Shown in pieces: positions 49,881 through 55,803 of a DNA stretch of 55,803 nucleotides; the first letter of the stretch is position 1; each line of letters starts with the position of its first letter. The translations under genes were made by a program, and so were the position numbers. The notes beneath the pieces were generated by a model. The model was not told where the DNA came from. It saw only the letters and a program-made list of their open reading frames with translations, and searched no databases. The stretch spans positions 1 to 55,803 of the forward strand of contig NZ_JACDSF010000001.1 of assembly GCF_013449685.1 (NCBI RefSeq), written 5' to 3'. This DNA comes from Pectobacterium brasiliense (lineage in GTDB: Bacteria; Pseudomonadota; Gammaproteobacteria; Enterobacterales; Enterobacteriaceae).

Positions 49881-49890
49881 GGAGTCTGAC

Positions 49891-51447
49891 ATGGAATTTT
49901 TGCTAGATCCTTCAATCTGGGCAGGCTTATTGACACTGGTGGTACTGGAAATTGTTCTGGGTATCGACAACTTGGTGTTTATCGCCATTTTGGCGGATAA
50001 GTTACCCCCCAAACAGCGAGATAAAGCCCGCATTATCGGTTTAAGCCTGGCGCTGCTAATGCGTCTGGGGCTGTTGTCTTTGATTTCCTGGATGGTCACC
50101 CTGACGCGTCCACTGTTTAGCTTTGGCGATTTCAGCTTCTCGGGCCGTGACCTGATTTTGCTGTTCGGTGGCGTGTTCCTCTTGTTCAAAGCGACGATGG
50201 AGCTGCATGAACGGCTAGAAAATAAAACGCACGACGGCAATGGCAATCGCGCCCATGCGAGCTTCTGGGCCGTTGTGGCACAGATCGTCGTGCTGGATGC
50301 CGTGTTCTCGCTGGATGCCGTGATTACTGCGGTGGGCATGGTGGATAACCTGGGGATCATGATGACGGCGGTGATCATTGCGATGGGCGTCATGCTGATT
50401 GCTTCTAAACCGTTGACCCGATTCGTCAATGAGCATCCAACGGTGGTTGTCCTGTGTCTCAGTTTCTTGCTGATGATTGGTTTGAGCCTGATGGCGGAAG
50501 GTCTTGGCTTCCACATTCCGAAAGGTTATCTGTACGCGGCGATTGGCTTCTCTATCCTGATCGAGCTGTTTAACCAAATTGCCCGTCATAACTTTATGAA
50601 GCATCAGTCACACCGTCCTTTGCGTGAACGTACCGCAGAGGCTATTTTGCGCCTGATGGGCTCACGGAAAAATACGGACGATGTGGATGCGGATGAACCG
50701 CAGAAGAAACTCACTACAGAGGAGTTTGCCGAGGAAGAGCGCAATATGATCAGCGGTGTGCTGACATTAGCCTCGCGTTCGCTGCGCAGCGTGATGACGC
50801 CGCGTACTGAAATTTCCTGGGTGGATAGCGCAAGTTCTGTCGAACAGATCCGTATGCAATTGCTGGATACGCCTCACAGCCTGTTCCCAATCTGTCGTGG
50901 CTCGCTGGATGAGCTTATCGGCGTCGTCCGCGCCAAGGATCTGCTGGTGGCGCTGGAAACGCAGACTGATGTGGAAAGCTTTGCTGCGGCTAACCCGCCA
51001 ATCGTCGTGCCGGAAACGCTGGATGTGATTAACCTGCTGCCCGTTCTGCGTCGTGCGAAAGGTAGCCTGGTCATCATCGCCAACGAATTTGGCGTGGTGC
51101 AAGGGTTGGTTACGCCGCTGGACGTGCTGGAAGCGATTGCGGGTGAGTTCCCGGATGAAGACGAAACGCTGGATATCATCCCTGACGGCGAAGGCTGGTT
51201 GGTGAAAGGCGGAACGGATCTACACGCCTTGCAACAAGTAGTGGATAGCAGCGAGCTGGTTGATCCGAAGGAAGAGTATGCATCACTGGCAGGAATGCTG
51301 TTAGCGCATAGTGATGAGTTCCCGAAAGTCGGTGCCATCATTGAGTTGTACCACCTGCGCTTCCACATCATCGACGTGTCCGAATACCGTATTGAACTGG
51401 TGCGTGTAGAACGCATCATCGATCGGGAAGAGGATGAAGATGCGTAA
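49891..51447 (+). CDS. yoaE: TerC/CBS-domain membrane protein YoaE
   Basis: A protein of 518 residues. The N-terminal TerC domain (1-about 235) has about seven membrane helices with acidic motifs ([36 protein letters not shown]) like those proposed to carry metal ions. A pair of CBS domains (about 300-425; [12 protein letters not shown]) and a C-terminal CorC/HlyC transporter-associated domain (about 440-518) follow. The function of E. coli YoaE is not settled; a role in metal export or co-translational metalation has been proposed for TerC proteins. It is divergent from manXYZ and ends in a strong terminator. Confidence 0.92.
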   Translation: MEFLLDPSIWAGLLTLVVLEIVLGIDNLVFIAILADKLPPKQRDKARIIGLSLALLMRLGLLSLISWMVTLTRPLFSFGDFSFSGRDLILLFGGVFLLFKATMELHERLENKTHDGNGNRAHASFWAVVAQIVVLDAVFSLDAVITAVGMVDNLGIMMTAVIIAMGVMLIASKPLTRFVNEHPTVVVLCLSFLLMIGLSLMAEGLGFHIPKGYLYAAIGFSILIELFNQIARHNFMKHQSHRPLRERTAEAILRLMGSRKNTDDVDADEPQKKLTTEEFAEEERNMISGVLTLASRSLRSVMTPRTEISWVDSASSVEQIRMQLLDTPHSLFPICRGSLDELIGVVRAKDLLVALETQTDVESFAAANPPIVVPETLDVINLLPVLRRAKGSLVIIANEFGVVQGLVTPLDVLEAIAGEFPDEDETLDIIPDGEGWLVKGGTDLHALQQVVDSSELVDPKEEYASLAGMLLAHSDEFPKVGAIIELYHLRFHIIDVSEYRIELVRVERIIDREEDEDA

Positions 51448-51476
51448 ACCGTTCTGCGTAAGTAGATGACAAAATG

Positions 51477-51503
51477 AAGCCCCGCCAATTGGCGGGGCTT
51501 TTT
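51477..51503 (+). terminator. Terminator of yoaE
   Basis: Perfect 10-bp stem AAGCCCCGCC / GGCGGGGCTT around AATT, followed by TTT. Confidence 0.92.
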
Positions 51504-51553
51504 AATCGGTGGAAATAAAAACAGAAGTGGGGTGCGGGCTAATCACACGGCTT

Positions 51554-51592
51554 TTTAATCACACTGTACTTTAATCACACTGTACTTTAATC
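51554..51592. repeat. 16-base tandem duplication at the sdaA 3' end
   Basis: TTTAATCACACTGTAC occurs twice in direct succession (51554-51569, 51570-51585), followed by TTTAATC (51586-51592); another partial AATCACAC lies at 51541-51548. The second copy contains the sdaA stop codon and the codons for its last residues. Confidence 0.9.
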
Positions 51593-52935
51593 GCCAGTCC
51601 GCCCCGTGAGGTTTCACGGTATTTAGCGTTCATGTCTTTACCTGTTTCGTACATGGTTTCAATCACCTTATCCAGCGAGACGCGTGCTTCGCTGGTGCGG
51701 CGGGTTGCCATGCGGGCGGCGTTAATCGCCTTAACGGAAGCAATCGCGTTACGTTCGATGCACGGAACCTGTACTTGGCCAGCGACCGGATCGCAGGTTA
51801 AACCCAGATTGTGTTCCATGCCGATCTCGGCGGCGACGCAAACCTGTTCCGGGCTCGCACCCATCAGCTCTGCCAGTCCAGCGGCGGCCATGGAGCAGGC
51901 GACGCCCACTTCGCCCTGACAGCCTACCTCAGCACCGGAGATGGAGGCGTTCATTTTGTACAGAATGCCTACCGCGCCTGCTGCGAGGAAATAACGAATA
52001 TAAATGGTCGGGCTAACCGGCTCGATGAAGTGGTCGTAATAAGCGAGGACAGCAGGGACGATGCCGCACGCGCCGTTCGTTGGCGCGGTAACCACACGGC
52101 CACCTGCGGCGTTTTCTTCATTCACCGCCAGCGCGAACATATTGACCCAGTCCACCACGTTCATCGGATCGTTGGACAGCTTATCGGAAGACACCAGCAT
52201 ACGGCGTAGCGCAGAGGCACGACGTGGCACGCGCAACGGTCCGGGTAAAACACCTTCGGTGTTCATGCCGCGATCGATACAGGCACGCATCGTCTGCCAG
52301 ATATCGGCAAAGTAGGCGTCAATGTCCTGACGGCTGTGCAGCGCCAGCTCGTTACGCATCACCATCCCAGAAAGCGACAGGCCACTTTGTTTGCAGTGAT
52401 CCAGCATCTCTTTGGCGGAATTGAACGTATAGGGAACGGATACATCCGTGGCGCTGTCTTTGCCAAAATTCTCTGCATCGACAATGAAGCCGCCGCCGAT
52501 GGAGTAATAGGTTTTGCTATAAATTTCTTTATTGCCGGCAAAGGCGGTGATGGTCATGCCGTTTTCGTGCAGCGGCAGATTTTCACTGCGGAAAACCATG
52601 CCACCTTCGCGTGGGAAATCTACCTCGTGTTGCCCGTTAGCCAGCAGCAGGCGTTCGCGTTGCTCAACATCGCGGATGAAACCGGGAATGGCATCAATAT
52701 CAACGGTATCCGGCATGTTGCCCGCCAGTCCCATAATGATAGCGATATCCGTATGGTGGCCTTTACCCGTCAGAGACAGCGAGCCATACACATCGACGGC
52801 AATGCGCGTGGTGGCGGTCAGTCGATCCTGGGTGATCAATTCATCGACAAATTGCTTACCGGCTTTCATCGGTCCAACCGTATGAGAGCTAGAGGGGCCA
52901 ATACCGATCTTAAACATGTCGAAAACGCTTATCAC
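51571..52935 (-). CDS. sdaA: L-serine dehydratase 1
   Basis: An oxygen-sensitive iron-sulfur enzyme of 454 residues, identical in length to E. coli SdaA. It deaminates serine to pyruvate and ammonia. The beta domain starts MISVFDMFKIGIGPSSSHTVGPM; the alpha domain contains TAPTNGACGIVPAVLAYY, GAEVGCQGEVGVACSMAAAG and GLTCDPVAGQVQVPCIERNA, which hold the [4Fe-4S] cysteines. It ends AIKVQCD; E. coli also has a C-terminal Cys that acts as the fourth-ligand tail. The last codons are duplicated after the stop. The 395-base gap upstream (52936-53330) shows only AT-rich promoter-like sequence. Confidence 0.97.
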   Translation of the reverse strand: MISVFDMFKIGIGPSSSHTVGPMKAGKQFVDELITQDRLTATTRIAVDVYGSLSLTGKGHHTDIAIIMGLAGNMPDTVDIDAIPGFIRDVEQRERLLLANGQHEVDFPREGGMVFRSENLPLHENGMTITAFAGNKEIYSKTYYSIGGGFIVDAENFGKDSATDVSVPYTFNSAKEMLDHCKQSGLSLSGMVMRNELALHSRQDIDAYFADIWQTMRACIDRGMNTEGVLPGPLRVPRRASALRRMLVSSDKLSNDPMNVVDWVNMFALAVNEENAAGGRVVTAPTNGACGIVPAVLAYYDHFIEPVSPTIYIRYFLAAGAVGILYKMNASISGAEVGCQGEVGVACSMAAAGLAELMGASPEQVCVAAEIGMEHNLGLTCDPVAGQVQVPCIERNAIASVKAINAARMATRRTSEARVSLDKVIETMYETGKDMNAKYRETSRGGLAIKVQCD

Positions 52936-53330
52936 GCGAAACTCCTCAAAGACTCAGGGTCGTACCCACTCTTTGTTATCCGGTCGCCTACATCCGGTTC
53001 CTTCATCATAATCAGATAGTTATGCTGCAAATTATCTGATGATTTCGGTTCCAGCGAGACATGACCTGAATTTTAGTGGATATATACCCAAAGATTAGAA
53101 TAAAACTCGTCAAATCGCGCTATTGTAGTGTGGAATATGTTGTGTGGCTTTCTTTTTCGCATGAAATAAACTTATGTCATCACATAATTTAACTTATCCT
53201 AAATGTGAATTAAGTAATTGTAATTTATACAATTGATTGCTTTTTGATCGCAAAGGCCGCTTTTTAAATAAGGATATTTGGCGAGGGAAAAGAAGTGGTG
53301 AGCCAAAAGCCGCTGAACGCGGCATTGAGC
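52936..53330. other. Intergenic region sdaA-nudL
   Basis: 395 bases, AT-rich in the middle (53090-53280), containing the sdaA promoter and the end of the nudL transcript. No gene, clear terminator or assigned operator was found. Confidence 0.45.
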
Positions 53331-53924
53331 TTAGGGCCTGTCAGAAATCTGTAAGGCGAGCTGGTGGATGATGGCGGCGGTTAGCCCCCAGACAAACTGC
53401 TGCTGATACCAGGAAAGATAAACCCGATGACGCTGCTGCTTGCGCTCAATATCCAGTGGGTAATAGCGTGTCAACGCGAAGGCCTCATCCAGCGGCATTT
53501 CAAACAGTTCAGCGACTTCGTCTTCATTGGGATAAAAGCGCGTCTGTGGGGCGATCAGCCCGACAACCGGTGTGACCTGAAATCCACTGACGCTGTCCAG
53601 CGGCGGTAATACGCCCAGCACCTGGACGTTTTCCGGTGGGATAGCCACTTCTTCCTGCGCTTCACGCAGCGCCGTTTCGATGATGGAACGATCTTCTTTA
53701 TCCGCCGCTCCGCCAGGGAACGCCACTTGTCCTGCATGCTTACGCAGTTCGGCAGAACGTCGGGTCAATAACAGCGTGGGTGTAGGGTGACAAATAATTG
53801 GCACCAGAACCGCAGCCTGACGCTGCTGGTGCACAGGCCGCAGCGATGGCGGAAGCTGTAACTGAAAGCGCGTAATAAAGTCGTTCAGTACAAAAGCCGT
53901 TGGCGGTAAGGCGATCTCACTCAT
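53331..53924 (-). CDS. nudL: NUDIX hydrolase NudL
   Basis: A protein of 197 residues (E. coli 192). The Nudix box [25 protein letters not shown] fits GX5EX7REUXEEXGU with a small deviation at the end (VAI in place of VGI-type). An upstream PNUXTS-like segment ([34 protein letters not shown]) marks the CoA-pyrophosphatase-like subgroup, so cleavage of CoA or a derivative is plausible. Its start overlaps the pabB stop by four bases (ATGA), indicating translational coupling. Confidence 0.92.
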   Translation of the reverse strand: MSEIALPPTAFVLNDFITRFQLQLPPSLRPVHQQRQAAVLVPIICHPTPTLLLTRRSAELRKHAGQVAFPGGAADKEDRSIIETALREAQEEVAIPPENVQVLGVLPPLDSVSGFQVTPVVGLIAPQTRFYPNEDEVAELFEMPLDEAFALTRYYPLDIERKQQRHRVYLSWYQQQFVWGLTAAIIHQLALQISDRP

Positions 53925-55363
53925 TTATTCGGTACCTGAATTGTCTGGGATCCATCCAGCAGGGGAAGGATGCGACCCACTTTATCAAATGTTTCCTGAT
54001 ATTCAGCCTGTTCCTGACTGTCGGCGACGATGCCGCCGCCCGCCCAGCAGTAAATTCTGCCGCGTTCGGTGAGTAACGTCCTGATGGTGATATTAGTATC
54101 CATAGTGCCGCACAGACTGATGTAACCGATGCTGCCGCAGTAGGCATTGCGGCGCTGAGGTTCCAGTTCTTCAATAATCTGCATCGCGCGGATTTTGGGT
54201 GCGCCAGTAATCGAACCGCCGGGGAAACAGGCGCGTAGCAGCGTGGTTGCAGGGCAATCTTCCGGGAGCTGTGCTTCAATCGTGCTGACCAGATGGTGCA
54301 CGGCGGGGAAAGGTTCGACGACGAACAACTCCGGCACGCGGACGCTGCCCGGGACCGCGACGCGACCGATGTCGTTACGCAGAAGATCGACAATCATCAG
54401 ATTTTCTGAGCGATCTTTCTCCGAATTAGCGAGCCGCACCGCCTGTTGTTTATCAGCCTCTGGGTTTGCGAGGCGTGGCAGAGTGCCTTTAATCGGGCGC
54501 GTTTGAATGCGGTGATTTTCCAGCCAGAGAAAACGTTCCGGCGATACACTGATGACGGTATTTTCTGGCAGACGCATGAAGGCGGAAAAGGGCGCCTTAT
54601 TGCCTGCTGACAATCGTAAAAATGCCTGCCATTCATCACCAGCGTAAGCCGCAGAAAAGCGCTGTGCCAGATTGACCTGATAGCAATCGCCCGCCAGAAG
54701 GTAGTCCTGTATTTTGCGGAATTTTTCGCCATATGCGTTGCGTGACATGTTCGGTTGCCAATTGCTGGTGAGGCTGAAATCGGCTTTCGGGGTATCAACG
54801 GGCGGAGTCGCTAGCCCGTCGAGCCTCGCCTGAAGGGAATGATGTACGATCAGCGTTAACGTCTGCCGATGATGATCGGCAACCAGCGCCCAGTCGTAGA
54901 GACCCACCGCCATATCCGGCAAATCGATATCTTGCTCGGCCTGTGCGGGCAACGTTTCAATCTGACGTCCCAAATCGTATCCGAACAGGCCAAGTGCGCC
55001 CCCCTGAAAAGGGAAATCAGGATGTGTGTCCGTGGACAACGCGAGTGAATCAAGCTGCGCTTGCAGTAGATCAAAGGGATCGCCGTTTACGATGTTCGTG
55101 ACACCGTCACGCATGATTTCCGTTTTGCCTCCGCGTGTGCAAAGTGTGACTCGCGGATCAGCGACCATAATATCGAAGCGATTATGCGGATGATCGGCAA
55201 ACCCAGAATGCAGCAACATCGCCCACGGCTGTTGGGAAAAGGGCGCAAAGCGATCGAGCAGCACGGTCGGATAGTAAGGCAGCGCGTGATAAATAGCGGC
55301 GGAACCTGTCGCAGCGGTCGAATCGCTGGTGTCGGTTACGTGAGTCGTATTGGCGGCAATCAT
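53921..55363 (-). CDS. pabB: Aminodeoxychorismate synthase component I
   Basis: A protein of 480 residues. It converts chorismate and ammonia, from PabA, to 4-amino-4-deoxychorismate for folate synthesis. The catalytic Lys lies in RPIKGTLPR, and [12 protein letters not shown]-type ([19 protein letters not shown]), [15 protein letters not shown] and SIGYISLCG motifs are present. The N-terminus is about 17-27 residues longer than E. coli PabB, with a poorly conserved Thr/Ser-rich start and weak ribosome site; translation could start slightly downstream, although no better ATG was found. It diverges from yoaH and is coupled to nudL. Confidence 0.94.
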   Translation of the reverse strand: MIAANTTHVTDTSDSTAATGSAAIYHALPYYPTVLLDRFAPFSQQPWAMLLHSGFADHPHNRFDIMVADPRVTLCTRGGKTEIMRDGVTNIVNGDPFDLLQAQLDSLALSTDTHPDFPFQGGALGLFGYDLGRQIETLPAQAEQDIDLPDMAVGLYDWALVADHHRQTLTLIVHHSLQARLDGLATPPVDTPKADFSLTSNWQPNMSRNAYGEKFRKIQDYLLAGDCYQVNLAQRFSAAYAGDEWQAFLRLSAGNKAPFSAFMRLPENTVISVSPERFLWLENHRIQTRPIKGTLPRLANPEADKQQAVRLANSEKDRSENLMIVDLLRNDIGRVAVPGSVRVPELFVVEPFPAVHHLVSTIEAQLPEDCPATTLLRACFPGGSITGAPKIRAMQIIEELEPQRRNAYCGSIGYISLCGTMDTNITIRTLLTERGRIYCWAGGGIVADSQEQAEYQETFDKVGRILPLLDGSQTIQVPNK

Positions 55364-55506
55364 GTTTTTCGTGTTGTGTCTACAGTATGGCTATGTTGAT
55401 AGCGCGTCGATTTTCCTGCCCATAGCGTACCACAAAGCAGAAATACTGGTGTATGCCGACGCGGGCATGCGATGATACGTCCAAATTTACCAACCAGGAA
55501 GTTATC

Positions 55507-55755
55507 ATGATTGCAGGTATGCCCGCACTGACGCACAAGCAGCAGCAAGATGCTGTAGAGCGTATTCAGGAACTCATGTCTGAGGGGATGAGCAGCGGCC
55601 AGGCGATAGCACTGGTTGCTGCGGAGATCCGCCAGAATCATCAAGGTGACACCGTCGCGATGATGTTTGACGAAGAGGATGACGCATTTAATGACAGTAA
55701 TGACAGCGACGAAGAGCACGATTTTGACGATGGGGAAGAAGAGGAAGAGCAGTAA
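55507..55755 (+). CDS. yoaH: YoaH family protein with acidic tail
   Basis: A protein of 82 residues (E. coli YoaH, 59). The first 50 residues match ([40 protein letters not shown]). The C-terminal 30 residues are very acidic, rich in Asp/Glu with a run of five Glu, and absent from E. coli. CAGGAAG precedes the ATG at 55507; an upstream in-frame ATG at 55453 has no ribosome site. Function is unknown. It is divergent from pabB, as in E. coli. Confidence 0.9.
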   Translation: MIAGMPALTHKQQQDAVERIQELMSEGMSSGQAIALVAAEIRQNHQGDTVAMMFDEEDDAFNDSNDSDEEHDFDDGEEEEEQ

Positions 55756-55770
55756 CCACCTTTCTTCCTC

Positions 55771-55803
55771 TATACCCGTCATACTTCAAGTTGCATGTGC
55801 GTT
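55771..55803. repeat. ERIC repeat, cut by the window end
   Basis: TATACCCGTCATACTTCAAG then TTGCATGTGCGTT, the conserved outer end of an ERIC element. It is the reverse complement, with a few changes, of the right end of the element at 38744-38941. It begins 15 bases after the yoaH stop. Confidence 0.88.

Noticed and set aside
52336-53019. 227-residue plus-strand frame antisense to sdaA
   Set aside because: Shadow of sdaA; no ribosome site or family pattern.

Overview
The window looks like a chromosomal segment of a soft-rot enterobacterium, most likely Pectobacterium. Housekeeping proteins (ThrS, IF3, L20, PheST, IhfA, HtpX, ManXYZ, CspC) read almost residue for residue like their E. coli counterparts. 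Between them lies a nearly complete pectin-catabolism gene set (ogl, kdgR, paeX, kdgM, togBANM, pelW, kduD, kdgF) of the kind found in Pectobacterium and Dickeya. No phage, plasmid, IS, CRISPR, tRNA or rRNA gene was seen.

Layout. 0-3 kb: a small DUF1883-like protein and a GAF-PAS-GGDEF-EAL cyclic-di-GMP enzyme. 3.2-7.1 kb: the pyruvate-sensing two-component pair ypdA/ypdB next to its predicted target transporter yhjX, with a near-perfect YpdB operator between them. 7.1-7.5 kb: a decayed glycerophosphodiesterase remnant. 7.7-11.1 kb: htpX, ogl and kdgR. 11.4-13.2 kb: yebO and a PheP-type permease. 13.4-20.6 kb: thrS-infC-rpmI-rplT-pheM-pheST-ihfA, with the thrS tRNA-mimic operator and the pheM attenuator preserved. 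20.6-25.9 kb: ygbA (NsrR box), yddG, nadE, osmE, tcyP and ydjM (LexA box). 26-36.1 kb: the pectin island paeX, kdgM, togBANM, pelW, kduD, a broken kduI and kdgF. 36.2-38.7 kb: yniC, yniB, yniA and an ERIC element. 39.1-42.6 kb: sitABCD metal importer. 43.0-49.3 kb: a 31-residue membrane-peptide ORF, yobF-cspC, rlmA, mntP with a manganese riboswitch, yobD and manXYZ. 49.9-55.8 kb: yoaE, sdaA, nudL, pabB, yoaH and the start of a second ERIC copy.

How it works together. KdgM brings oligogalacturonides across the outer membrane, PaeX deacetylates them, TogMNAB imports them, and PelW and Ogl cut them. KdgF, KduI and KduD then carry the unsaturated uronate towards 2-keto-3-deoxygluconate. KdgR is encoded here, and KdgR-box-like palindromes lie before ogl, kdgM, pelW and the kduI/kdgF divergence. 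The only kduI in this window is a frameshifted 3' fragment, so that step must be supplied elsewhere. SitABCD and MntP form an importer/exporter pair for manganese, both with Fur-like boxes.

Compared with the E. coli gene order as I recall it, the pectin island lies between ydjM and yniC, and a roughly 32-kb block (pheP to sitABCD) separates yebO from yobF-cspC, which are neighbours in E. coli. I did not find a clearly new multi-gene system. The best leads are the YpdB operator arrangement, the kduI relic, the unassigned small membrane ORF with the structured yobF-cspC leader, and a structured yoaE leader.
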